Assembly (NCBI RefSeq): GCF_001885615.1
Contig: NZ_LSRN01000034.1
Location: 1-64,000, forward strand
Direction of reading: 5' to 3'
DNA length: 64,000 nucleotides
Source: Alkalibacterium sp. 20
Lineage (GTDB): Bacteria; Bacillota; Bacilli; Lactobacillales; Carnobacteriaceae_A
Shown here: in pieces, positions 39,055 to 46,914 of the stretch
Layout: each line of letters opens with the position of its first letter
Position numbering within the stretch: position 1 is the first letter of the stretch
The notes under the pieces: generated by a model
Told to the model about the DNA's origin: nothing
The model's database searches: none
What the model saw: only the letters and a program-made list of their open reading frames with translations
Translations under genes and position numbers: made by a program

Positions 39055-40674
39055 ATGAAATTATTTAAAAACGGAAAAATTTACATAGAACGAGAGTCAT
39101 TCGCCGAGGCGATGATTATTGATGATAACCGTATCGTTAAAGTAGGAACCCAAAACGAATGTTTAAGTGTCTTTAAAGGAGAGTCTGTCGTCGATCTAAA
39201 AGGACAAACGGTCTTGCCGGGTCTGATCGATTCGCATCTGCATTTTTTAATGACAGCTGAATATATTAGTTTGCTGCCAATCGCAGATGTCAGCTCATTG
39301 AGAGAACTTATAGAGCGTTGTCAAAAACACATTACAGAAACTGAGATGACGAAAGATTCCGTTTTATATAGCGAAGGATGGAACCATACAACCTTTACGG
39401 ATGAAAAGAGGATGCCTGACCGGTTAGATTTGGATAAGGTATCTGCAGATGTTCCGGTCGTTTTAGTGCGCGTAGACAGACATGTCATGAGTTTGAATAC
39501 AGCCGCTTTAAACTATTTCAATATCACAAGCGCCACAATCGTTGCAAATGGCGGAGAGATAATCAAAGATGAGTCTGGTCAGCCTACAGGGGTCTTAACA
39601 GAAGGCGCCGTTGATTTAGTCAAAGCAAAACTTCCTCGTAAAACAAAAGTGGAGAAGAAAAAGCTGTTGATCGATACGATGAAATTAGCCAATCAAGTCG
39701 GACTCACTTCCATGCACACGAATGATGCAAAAGACGAAACGATTGAAGAGACATTGAAGCTTTATGAGGAATTGGAAAAGGAACAGCGATTAACACTTCG
39801 GTTTTACCAGCAGATCTGGTTTAATGATGGTAAATATCTATCAGGTTTTTTAAATAGTTCTTATTCCTTTCAACAAGGATCACGCTGGAATAGAGTGGGT
39901 CCGATAAAATTCTTTATAGATGGCACGCTCGGATCACGAACAGCTGCGCTGAGAGAATCTTATTCCGATGATCCAACAACTCGGGGAATGTTGACCAAAT
40001 CTCAGGAAACACTAACAGCAGAAGTCAAATCAGCAGTCGAGCATGGTTTTCAAGTGATCATTCACGGCATCGGCGACCGCGGGATCGAGACAATCTTAAA
40101 CGCTTATGATGCCGCCTTAAATGGGCAGCCGAACAAGCTGAGACTGGGAATCAACCACATGCAGATCACCGGACATGATCTCATAGAGCGTGTAGCTGAA
40201 AAAGGTTACTTAACCTACGTACAGCCTATTTTCTTGGATGATGATATGCCCATAATTTATGAGCGTATCGGTGAAGAACGTGCGAACACCTCGTATCTTT
40301 TTCAGACAATGATAAACAAAGGGATCCATCAGTCGTTTAGTAGTGATGCTCCCATCGTCTCGTTTAATCCTTTTTATAATATTCAATGTGCATTGACGCG
40401 AAATCGTTTAGAATCCTCAGATGCGGAACCGTATCTACCAAGTGAGGCAGTAGATATTTATTCAGCCATAGATGCGTATACTTATGAAGGCGCCTATGCG
40501 TCCTTTGAAGAGTCAGATAAAGGTCGACTTAAAGAAGGTTACTTGGCTGATTTCATCATTCTTGATAAAGACATTTTCACCTGTGAACCGCAGCAAATCA
40601 AAGTGATAAAGGTAATAGAGACTTATGTCGATGGGGACTGTGTTTATAGTCGAGGTGAAGCGGATGAAAAATAA
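39055..40674 (+). CDS. YtcJ-like amidohydrolase (Amidohydro_3)
   Basis: A 539-residue metal-dependent hydrolase. The start KLFKNGKIYIE and TVLPGLIDSHLHFLM (HxH metal ligands, about residues 65-69) are typical; later FFIDGTLGSRTAAL, VIIHGIGDRGIETIL, NHMQIT and SFSSDAPIVSFNPF provide the other ligands. It ends with GYLADFIILDKD, the usual closing of this family. Substrate unknown. ATG 39055 follows AAAGGATGG; GTG at 39028 has no site. It overlaps the next gene by 11 nt. Confidence 0.88.
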   Translation: MKLFKNGKIYIERESFAEAMIIDDNRIVKVGTQNECLSVFKGESVVDLKGQTVLPGLIDSHLHFLMTAEYISLLPIADVSSLRELIERCQKHITETEMTKDSVLYSEGWNHTTFTDEKRMPDRLDLDKVSADVPVVLVRVDRHVMSLNTAALNYFNITSATIVANGGEIIKDESGQPTGVLTEGAVDLVKAKLPRKTKVEKKKLLIDTMKLANQVGLTSMHTNDAKDETIEETLKLYEELEKEQRLTLRFYQQIWFNDGKYLSGFLNSSYSFQQGSRWNRVGPIKFFIDGTLGSRTAALRESYSDDPTTRGMLTKSQETLTAEVKSAVEHGFQVIIHGIGDRGIETILNAYDAALNGQPNKLRLGINHMQITGHDLIERVAEKGYLTYVQPIFLDDDMPIIYERIGEERANTSYLFQTMINKGIHQSFSSDAPIVSFNPFYNIQCALTRNRLESSDAEPYLPSEAVDIYSAIDAYTYEGAYASFEESDKGRLKEGYLADFIILDKDIFTCEPQQIKVIKVIETYVDGDCVYSRGEADEK

Positions 40675-41566
40675 GATCCTAACCAAGACACGTTTAAAGA
40701 ATTTGGCTCTTATTGTGATAGGTTCGCTGCTCTATTCTATCAGTGTCAATGTCTTCACTGTTCCTAACGGCTTGTCCGAAGGCGGTTTAACGGGTTTTTC
40801 ACTGATCCTGTTTTATGTTCTAGGTATTACACCTTCTTACACCATTTTTATCATCAATATACTTATATTGGCGATCGGTTACAAGTTTTTGGATAAAAAG
40901 ACTTTGTATTACACTTTAGTAGCCAACGGAATCATATCGGTACTTTTACTGGTTGTAACCAGATGGGAATTCATTCCGGAGACGACTTTATTAGCACCCA
41001 TCGGTTCAGGTATATTTATGGGTACCGGCATAGGGTTGATTATGCTGGGACATGGCACAACTGCCGGCAGTGATATCATTGCTAAATTATTGCACAAGTA
41101 CGTCGGTATCAATGTTCCAACGGGACTGCTTATGATCGATGTCTTTGTAGTACTACCGAGCGCGTTCATTATTGGTGCAGAAAATGCATTCTTGACACTG
41201 ATCAATCTATACATCCAAAGTAAAGTGATCGACTTCATATTAGAAGGGCTAAATCCAAAAAAATCTTTCTTTATCATATCTGATAAGTATACAGAAATAG
41301 CTGAGGCTATTGAACAACAACTCGGCAGAGGTATAACTATTCTTGATGGCAAAGGCTATTATACAAAAGAGAAAAAAGAAATTTTATATATTATTATCAG
41401 TCGACGAGAAGTGTTGCGTATCAAGCGGATCGTAGAAGCGATCGATCCTAATGCGTTCATGACTATTTCTCACGTTCAAGAGGTGACGGGAGAAGGGTTT
41501 ACCTACTTGTCTGAAGAAGTGAAAGCTGCACGGATCACTCAAGCAGAAAAAGCTTGGAATGATTAG
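40664..41566 (+). CDS. YitT family membrane protein
   Basis: A 300-residue protein with about five to six N-terminal membrane helices (YitT_membrane; SEGGLTGFSLILFYVLGI, GHGTTAGSDIIAKLL) and a C-terminal cytosolic DUF2179 domain (RGITILDGKGYYTKEKKEIL). Function is unknown; some relatives are linked with transport. It starts inside the end of the amidohydrolase gene, GAGG lying 8 nt upstream, so the two are co-translated. Confidence 0.9.
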   Translation: MKNKILTKTRLKNLALIVIGSLLYSISVNVFTVPNGLSEGGLTGFSLILFYVLGITPSYTIFIINILILAIGYKFLDKKTLYYTLVANGIISVLLLVVTRWEFIPETTLLAPIGSGIFMGTGIGLIMLGHGTTAGSDIIAKLLHKYVGINVPTGLLMIDVFVVLPSAFIIGAENAFLTLINLYIQSKVIDFILEGLNPKKSFFIISDKYTEIAEAIEQQLGRGITILDGKGYYTKEKKEILYIIISRREVLRIKRIVEAIDPNAFMTISHVQEVTGEGFTYLSEEVKAARITQAEKAWND

Positions 41567-41576
41567 TCTAGAATGG

Positions 41577-41619
41577 TTGCAATTTAGTTTCCTTACTTTA
41601 TAATTATTATAAAGTAAGG
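41577..41619 (+). promoter_or_regulatory. PerR box over the promoter of the FetAB-like operon
   Basis: TTGCAA (41577-41582), a 16-bp spacer and TATAAT (41599-41604) form a promoter. TTATAATTATTATAA (41598-41612) covers the -10 and matches the PerR consensus TTATAATNATTATAA at every position. The symmetry extends further, to 13-bp arms (41591-41603 and 41607-41619) around TTA. PerR is a peroxide- and metal-responsive Fur-family repressor, so derepression by peroxide is predicted. Confidence 0.82.
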
Positions 41620-41639
41620 AAATGCAAAGGAGTAGTAGA

Positions 41640-42290
41640 ATGGCAGAAAGAATTATTGAAGTCGAGAATGTTAGTTTCAGTGTAGATCAGGAAAATATTT
41701 TAAAGGGTTTGAATTTTTCCATAAATAAAGGTGAACGCGTGACAATTACAGGTCCTTCAGGTGGAGGAAAGAGCACTTTACTCAAAATCATTGCCAGTAT
41801 GTTATCCCCCACAGAAGGAGTTGTCAGCTATAACGGAAAGAATATTGCTGACATCAACCCAATAGATTACCGGAAAAAAGTCTCCTATTTCTTTCAAAAT
41901 GCCACGTTGTTTGATCAAACCGTTAGAGACAACTTGTCCTTTCCTTATGAAATACGTGATGAGGAGTTTGATGAAACGAAAAGTGTCACCATGCTTGAGC
42001 GAGTGAAATTGAATCGTACTTACTTAGATAAAGCTGTAAAAGATTTATCCGGTGGAGAAAAACAACGTGTCGCTCTTGTAAGGAATTTGTTATATCAACC
42101 AGATATTATTTTACTTGATGAAGTGACAAGTTCATTGGATGCAGAAAACAAAGAGATTATTTATGCTATTTTAGATGAATTGAATGAAGAAGCGGCTATG
42201 ACTATACTTTCTGTTACGCATGATGAAAGAGAAATCAATCAGGCAGATCGCGTCATTCAAATCGTTGATGGAAAGGTGGCAGATAAATAA
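41640..42290 (+). CDS. ABC transporter ATPase, FetA (YbbL) type
   Basis: A 216-residue ATPase with GPSGGGKSTLLK (about residues 36-47), FFQNATLFDQTVRDNL (Q-loop), LSGGEKQRVALVRNLL and IILLDEVTSSLDAE. FFQNATLF and the short length are typical of the FetA/YbbL group, which pairs with a FetB/YbbM permease. E. coli FetAB exports iron and raises resistance to peroxide. ATG 41640 follows AAAGGAG by 8 nt. The stop overlaps the permease start by one base. Confidence 0.88.
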   Translation: MAERIIEVENVSFSVDQENILKGLNFSINKGERVTITGPSGGGKSTLLKIIASMLSPTEGVVSYNGKNIADINPIDYRKKVSYFFQNATLFDQTVRDNLSFPYEIRDEEFDETKSVTMLERVKLNRTYLDKAVKDLSGGEKQRVALVRNLLYQPDIILLDEVTSSLDAENKEIIYAILDELNEEAAMTILSVTHDEREINQADRVIQIVDGKVADK

Positions 42291-43054
42291 TGGGTTCAAA
42301 TTTAGAAATCAGTAACTTTTCACTGCTGTTATCAACAGGATTAATATTTATTGCTGTCTTTGTTGCTTACAAGGAAAAATTGGGTTTAGGCAATGATATC
42401 TTTATTGCAGCTGTCAGAGCAGTAATCCAGCTGTTCATCATCGGATTTGTATTGAAGTATGTCATTCAAGTCGATGATTTCTTTGTAACCTTGGCTATGG
42501 TCCTGTTTATTGTATTCAATGCCGGTTTTAATGCACACAAAAGAAGTGAGGGCATTTCTAATTCGCTTGTTATATCATTAACGGCTATCGGAGCAGGGAC
42601 CGCAATAACCTTAAGTATCATGATCGTTTCAGGAGCAATTGAGTGGGTACCATCGCAAATTGTTCCTATTACAGGAATGATAGCCAGTAATGCTATGGTC
42701 GCAATAGGCTTAACTTTTCGAGCACTAAACAGTAAATTTACTGATCAGAGACAGCAGGTATTGGAAAAGCTAGCTTTGGGAGCGAATGAAAAGCAAGCGT
42801 CGATGAGTATTATTCGAGAAAGTGTCAAAACAGGAATGAGTCCTTCTATCGATAGTACCAAGACAGTTGGATTGGTCAGCTTACCGGGCATGATGTCCGG
42901 ATTGATATTTGCAGGAGTAGATCCTACAGATGCGATCCGATATCAAATTGTTGTCATGTTTATGCTGATATCAGTAACAAGTATTGCAAGTTTTATTGCG
43001 AGCTACTTAGCGTATAGAGAATATTATAATGATCGGAATCAGTTGCTAATTTGA
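42290..43054 (+). CDS. ABC transporter permease, FetB (YbbM) type
   Basis: A 254-residue membrane protein with six to seven helices. AVRAVIQLFIIGFVLKYV, PITGMIASNAMVAIGLT, ALGANEKQAS and VSLPGMMSGLIFAGVDP are signatures of the UPF0014/FetB family. With the ATPase before it, this gives a metal, probably iron, exporter; the PerR box upstream fits a role in oxidative stress. Confidence 0.9.
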   Translation: MGSNLEISNFSLLLSTGLIFIAVFVAYKEKLGLGNDIFIAAVRAVIQLFIIGFVLKYVIQVDDFFVTLAMVLFIVFNAGFNAHKRSEGISNSLVISLTAIGAGTAITLSIMIVSGAIEWVPSQIVPITGMIASNAMVAIGLTFRALNSKFTDQRQQVLEKLALGANEKQASMSIIRESVKTGMSPSIDSTKTVGLVSLPGMMSGLIFAGVDPTDAIRYQIVVMFMLISVTSIASFIASYLAYREYYNDRNQLLI

Positions 43055-43061
43055 GTATTAG

Positions 43062-43100
43062 AAAAGTCTTTTCTACTTTATAAGTAGAGGAGGCTTTTTA
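43062..43100 (+). terminator. Terminator of the FetAB-like operon
   Basis: AAAAGTCTTTTCTACTT pairs with AAGTAGAGGAGGCTTTTT (a few G-T pairs), followed by a T-rich stretch. Confidence 0.8.
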
Positions 43101-43157
43101 TATTACACTGTTACAGGGTATCTCTAATCTGAAATAGTCCTGTAAGAATAAAACAGA

Positions 43158-43324
43158 TATAATACAAACTAACTAAAAGGAAGTGACAAAGCGTTCAAAC
43201 CCCTTTTTATTTTCGATTCGCATGGTAAGATACATTCAGTTGTTCAAAAGAAACGGTTGAACGCAAATGGAAATCGTCTAGAAACCTTACCAGTCGAATG
43301 AAACGAAAAGGGGAATTTTTTAAA
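43158..43324 (+). promoter_or_regulatory. Promoter -10 and structured 5' leader, candidate RNA switch
   Basis: TATAAT at 43158-43163 gives a transcript start near 43170 and a leader of about 155 nt. GCGTTCAA (43191-43198) is fully complementary to TTGAACGC (43257-43264). Separately CCCCTTTT (43200-43207), ATTCG (43216-43220) and GGTAAG (43224-43229) pair with AAAAGGGG (43306-43313), CGAAT (43295-43299) and CTTACC (43286-43291). The second set hides the Shine-Dalgarno AGGGG before ATG 43325. The two pairings cross, so they form either a pseudoknot or alternative folds. The conserved core of the ydaO c-di-AMP riboswitch was not recognised. Confidence 0.6.
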
Positions 43325-44569
43325 ATGACTATTCAGAAAAACACATGGCTTAAAGCAGGATTAACATTATCTGCAGCGGGATTAATGATGCTAACTAACG
43401 ATACAGAAGCAAGCGCAAATGAATTCAGTAGCTCAAACTGGGTACCGAGTACGGTGCTTGAGATTGAAGAACAAATTAATGATGCAAAAGCAAATATGGA
43501 AAATGAGAATGAAACATTAGAGTACACTCTCCAATGGGGAGATACATTATGGGGTGTTTCACAAGTAACTGATATTTCAGTTGATAAACTTGCTAAAGTT
43601 AATGATATTGATAACCGCAGCTTAATTCGTGCTGGAGCAACGGTTTATCTAAGTAAGGATTTATCAGTTGTTTCCGTACAAAATGAAGAAGAAGTCGTAA
43701 GCTACGATGTTTCAACAGAAGAAGTAAAAGAAACAGAGACACCTAAAGAAGTAGAAGAAGCTAAAGAAGAAAAACAAATAGCAAAAGCTGAAGAAGCAAT
43801 AAAAGCCGAAGATGCAGCAAAAGCAGCAGAAGCAGCAGAAGCGGCAGAAGCAGCAGAAGCGGCAGAAGCAGCAGAAGCAGCAGAAGCTGAAGAAGAAGCA
43901 GCAGAAGCAGCGAAAGTAGCAGAAGCAGCAGAAGCAGCAAACGCTGAAGAAGTAGCAAGAGTAGCAGAAGCAGCAGAAGCAGCAAACGCTGAAGAAGTAG
44001 CAGAAGCAGCAGAAGTAGCAGAAGCAGCAGAAGCAGCAGAAGCAGCAGAAGCAGCAGAAGCAGCAGAAGCAGCAAAAGCTGAAGAAGCAGCAAGAGTAGC
44101 AGAAGCAGCAAAAGCTGAAGAAGCAGCAAGAGTAGCAGAAGCTGAAAAAGCAGAAGCAGCAAAAGCAGAAGCAGCAAAAGCAGAAGCAGCAAAAGCTGAA
44201 GAAGTAGCACAGGCTAAAGCAACTGAAAGCAAAGCCTCAACAACTTCTAACCAAGAGGCTGAAGCAGAAACTAAAGATGAGTCGGGTCAATGGATGACAG
44301 TTGAAGCAACTGCTTATTCTCGTAATCAAGCAAGTCTAAGTAACTTTACGTTTGCTGGAATTGATTTAAGAGAAAATTCCCGTGTTATCGCTGTTGATCC
44401 AAATGTTATTCCATTAGGTTCAAGAATATTTGTACCGGGATATGGTGAATTCGTTGCCGGAGACACTGGTGGTGCAATCAAAGGTAACCGTATTGACCTT
44501 CATATGGAAGACTTAGAAGCTGCATGGCAGTTTGGGCGTCGTGAACTAGATATTAAAATTTTAAACTAA
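43325..44569 (+). CDS. Secreted LysM and 3D-domain cell wall protein with long Ala/Glu repeat
   Basis: A 414-residue exported protein. A signal peptide ends near residue 32 (EASA), one LysM domain binds peptidoglycan (about 66-109, YTLQWGDTLWGVSQ), and a 3D domain closes the protein (about 323-414; VEATAYS, AVDPNVIPLGS, GDTGGAIKGNRIDLHM), with the three aspartates of lytic transglycosylase-like enzymes. Between them, about residues 150-300 are almost only Ala, Glu, Lys and Val, probably one long helix or rod. The closest relatives are YocH/Sps-type wall hydrolases. ATG 43325 follows AAAGGGG; an in-frame ATG at 43298 lies inside the structured leader. Confidence 0.9.
   Translation: MTIQKNTWLKAGLTLSAAGLMMLTNDTEASANEFSSSNWVPSTVLEIEEQINDAKANMENENETLEYTLQWGDTLWGVSQVTDISVDKLAKVNDIDNRSLIRAGATVYLSKDLSVVSVQNEEEVVSYDVSTEEVKETETPKEVEEAKEEKQIAKAEEAIKAEDAAKAAEAAEAAEAAEAAEAAEAAEAEEEAAEAAKVAEAAEAANAEEVARVAEAAEAANAEEVAEAAEVAEAAEAAEAAEAAEAAEAAKAEEAARVAEAAKAEEAARVAEAEKAEAAKAEAAKAEAAKAEEVAQAKATESKASTTSNQEAEAETKDESGQWMTVEATAYSRNQASLSNFTFAGIDLRENSRVIAVDPNVIPLGSRIFVPGYGEFVAGDTGGAIKGNRIDLHMEDLEAAWQFGRRELDIKILN
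43816..44210 (+). repeat. Tandem 9-bp/6-bp coding repeat (Ala-Ala-Glu units)
   Basis: Repeats of GCAGCAGAA and GCAGAA, with longer units such as AEEAARVAEAAK occurring more than once. The unbroken run near 44020-44072 has about six perfect 9-bp copies. Since the unit is a multiple of three, gain or loss changes protein length without a frameshift. Confidence 0.9.
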
Positions 44570-44586
44570 TAAACTCATACAATTTA

Positions 44587-44625
44587 AAATAAGCATAAGG
44601 TTTATACCTTATGCTTATTTTTTTT
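44587..44625 (+). terminator. Terminator of the LysM/3D gene
   Basis: AAATAAGCATAAGG and CCTTATGCTTATTT form a 14-bp perfect stem with a 6-nt loop and eight T. Confidence 0.94.
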
Positions 44626-44903
44626 GGCTTTTTTAAACAAACTGTAATAAACATAATAGCATTGCCATATCAGTAAATAAGTTGTTAAAGCGTTATGTTT
44701 TAAAACGATTTTCATTCATGTTAGTGTGTACTCAAGTAAAGGATTAACTTTTAGTGATAGCTACTTCTACTATTCGACTTCAAACAAATAAATAATTAAT
44801 GAATCCGAAGTTAGCTTCTAAAATATTGAAAGTGTTGTTTTTTATAAAAGGAAGTTAATTTGATGAATCCTAAGAAGAATGAACAAATAAAAGGAGAGAT
44901 GAT
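44626..44903. other. Intergenic region before the acidic lipoprotein array
   Basis: About 280 bp of AT-rich DNA with no gene that I can see. It probably holds the promoter of the lipoprotein genes; no clear -35/-10 pair was recognised. Confidence 0.4.
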
Positions 44904-44993
44904 ATGAAATAGCTATATATGTTCTAAGCAATGATAGGACTATCCATAGCTGCATATTGTGATGGAAAATATTTGTATGAAGACACGGATTAA
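44904..44993 (+). pseudogene. Decayed third copy of the acidic lipoprotein gene
   Basis: After AAAGGAGAG comes ATGAAATAG, so translation stops at codon 3. The following bases still resemble the intact paralogs: TTCTAAGCAATGA corresponds to TACTAGCATTGA, and TAGCTGCATATTGTGATG to TAGCTGCTTGCGGAGATG around the lipobox. The ending GGATTAATTAA is identical to that of the next gene. The ribosome binding site is preserved, so the decay appears recent. Confidence 0.6.
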
Positions 44994-45028
44994 TTAACGT
45001 ATTAAAAAGAAAAGAAAGGAAGATAAAA

Positions 45029-45256
45029 ATGAAAAAATTATCAAAATTACTAGCATTGACTATGACCGGCGGCTTGCTTTTAGCTGCTTGCGGAGATGCA
45101 GATGAGATTGATGATAATGATACGCCAGGAATAGAAGATCCGGCAGATCCAATGGATGAAGATTTGGACGATGATATGGATGGAGATCTTGACGAGGACA
45201 TGGATGAAGATGTGGATGACGATATGGATGATGATACAGACGATGATATGGATTAA
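45029..45256 (+). CDS. Asp-rich small lipoprotein 1
   Basis: A 75-residue lipoprotein precursor: MKKLSKLLALTMTGGLL signal, lipobox LAAC with Cys21, then a tail of about 54 residues in which more than half are Asp or Glu (DEDLDDDMDGDLDEDMDEDV and on). After lipidation it would coat the outer membrane face with negative charge; binding of cations is a plausible inference. AAAGGAAG lies upstream of the ATG. No family is recognised. Confidence 0.85.
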   Translation: MKKLSKLLALTMTGGLLLAACGDADEIDDNDTPGIEDPADPMDEDLDDDMDGDLDEDMDEDVDDDMDDDTDDDMD

Positions 45257-45282
45257 TTAAGATCTTAGAAAGGAATTTGAGA

Positions 45283-45438
45283 ATGAAGAAATTGACAAAG
45301 TTACTCGCATTGACTATGACCGGTGGCTTACTCTTAGCTGCTTGCGGAGATGCGTATAATGGCGATGACAACGATTCACCAGATGTCGAAGAAACAGAAG
45401 ATTTAGACGAAGATATGGATTACGAAACTGACGAATAA
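45283..45438 (+). CDS. Asp-rich small lipoprotein 2
   Basis: A 51-residue paralog 26 bp after the first: MKKLTKLLALTMTGGLLL, lipobox LAAC with Cys21, then a short acidic tail ending YETDE. The signal-peptide coding parts of the two genes are nearly identical in DNA while the tails differ in length, which shows tandem duplication followed by change in the repeat-rich tail. AAAGGAA lies upstream of the ATG. Confidence 0.85.
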   Translation: MKKLTKLLALTMTGGLLLAACGDAYNGDDNDSPDVEETEDLDEDMDYETDE

Positions 45439-45490
45439 GACTGCTTTTTTATTCGTCAGTGATAAGTATTTTGAAAAGAATAATATAAAT

Positions 45491-45535
45491 AAAGAAGCAC
45501 AACCTTTTGTTAATAGAGGCTTGTGCTTCTTTTTC
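45491..45535. terminator. Bidirectional terminator
   Basis: AAAGAAGCACAA and TTGTGCTTCTTT form a 12-bp perfect stem with an 18-nt loop between the convergent lipoprotein and alr genes. Confidence 0.88.
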
Positions 45536-45538
45536 TGT

Positions 45539-46708
45539 TTAGTCAAGCAGTGCGTTATATTTGGCTTTAACTGTTTCGTCTTTTAAATACACACGAGGTA
45601 CACGTTTTCCGATACCACATAATATTTCATAATGGAAACTATCCGTAAGTTCAGCCATTTTGTAGATACTTGGATGATCATCACTAGGATCACCAATAAA
45701 TATGAGCTCTGTATCTTCTGAAAAGTCAGGAATATCACTGACATCTAGCATTAATTGATCCATACATATTCGACCAACGATGGGTGCTTTATGATTCCCT
45801 GTAGTCAGATACCAGCGGTTGGACAATTGTCTGGGAATACCATCTGCGTAACCAATTAAAATAGTTGCGATAGTTCTTTCTTCGGGTGTTTCATAGGTTC
45901 TACCGTAACCAATCGTTTGCCCCTTTTCTACTTGCTTAAAAAATGCAGCGTGAGTGGATAACTGCATAACCGGTTCGAGATTGATTACATCTTCCAAGGC
46001 TTTATCCGGATGGTAACCAAATAAGGAAATACCAGTCCGTATCATATCCAAATGATACTCAGGGTATAATAGTGCAGCTGCTGTATTGCTACAATGGGTT
46101 AAATCAAAATTAATGTTCTGTTGATTTAGATAGTCGACAATATCAATGAAAAAATTATATTGATATTCTGTGTAGGCTGGATCAGCAGTGTTTTCTGCTT
46201 CAGCAAAATGAGTGAAGATTCCTTCAAAAACTACCCATTCAGAGGTCATCAATTGACTTAATTCTAAAGCCTGTTCTCGTGAACGAACGCCAATTCTTCC
46301 CATTCCTGAATCAACTTTTAAATGGATTTTTGCTTTTTGTTGCAGACTTTCAGCATCTCGTTTTACTTTTTCAGCAATTTCTTTTGAAAAAACGGTTATA
46401 GAGATATCATTTTTAATTGCCAGTGTGATGGTGTCAGGCTCAATAGGACTTAATAGCTGAATCGGACTTTTAATCCCCGCTTCTCTCAATTCCATTGCTT
46501 CATCTAAAATAGCCACACCAAGAAAGTCGATGTCCTGTTTTTCTAAATGTTTACCTACTTCTACTGCCCCGTGGCCATATGCGTTAGCTTTGATCACACC
46601 CATGAATTTGGTTTTTGGGGATAATAATCCTTTCATTTGATTATAATTGTAAGTGATTTTATCTAAGTCGATTGTTGCACGTGTATAGCGATAACTACCA
46701 TGATGCAC
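45539..46708 (-). CDS. alr: Alanine racemase
   Basis: Makes D-alanine for peptidoglycan and teichoic acids, using PLP. The 389-residue protein has the PLP lysine Lys40 in MGVIKANAYGHG, VDSGMGRIGVR, and the C-terminal domain with the catalytic Tyr in TIGYGRTYE. It starts with GTG, 8 nt after AAAGGAG. Single gene, divergent from pepC. Confidence 0.96.
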   Translation of the reverse strand: MHHGSYRYTRATIDLDKITYNYNQMKGLLSPKTKFMGVIKANAYGHGAVEVGKHLEKQDIDFLGVAILDEAMELREAGIKSPIQLLSPIEPDTITLAIKNDISITVFSKEIAEKVKRDAESLQQKAKIHLKVDSGMGRIGVRSREQALELSQLMTSEWVVFEGIFTHFAEAENTADPAYTEYQYNFFIDIVDYLNQQNINFDLTHCSNTAAALLYPEYHLDMIRTGISLFGYHPDKALEDVINLEPVMQLSTHAAFFKQVEKGQTIGYGRTYETPEERTIATILIGYADGIPRQLSNRWYLTTGNHKAPIVGRICMDQLMLDVSDIPDFSEDTELIFIGDPSDDHPSIYKMAELTDSFHYEILCGIGKRVPRVYLKDETVKAKYNALLD

Positions 46709-46914
46709 GATTAAAACTCCTTTCGGTTATTCCCTATTTTAACATGAACGAGTATGTACATTGAAGAAGCACTTTGATATTTTATTGTGACAGTTAAAAA
46801 ATCAGCTCAAGTTAGTGTACCGTCTACAGTGGATAATGAAACAATAAAATGACACCTTGTCATTGTGCTTGTTTTTAGATAAGATAGATACAGTGACTAA
46901 AGGGAGATGTAAAT

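Noticed and set aside
43165..43324. Assignment of the LysM/3D leader to the ydaO c-di-AMP riboswitch
   Set aside because: Tempting because wall hydrolase genes are ydaO targets, but I cannot find its conserved core, so it is reported as unclassified.
43702..44232. Two long minus-strand open frames (Ser/Ala-rich and almost pure Leu) within the LysM/3D gene
   Set aside because: They are caused by the GCAGCAGAA repeat, which has no stops in other frames. No ribosome binding site or family similarity.
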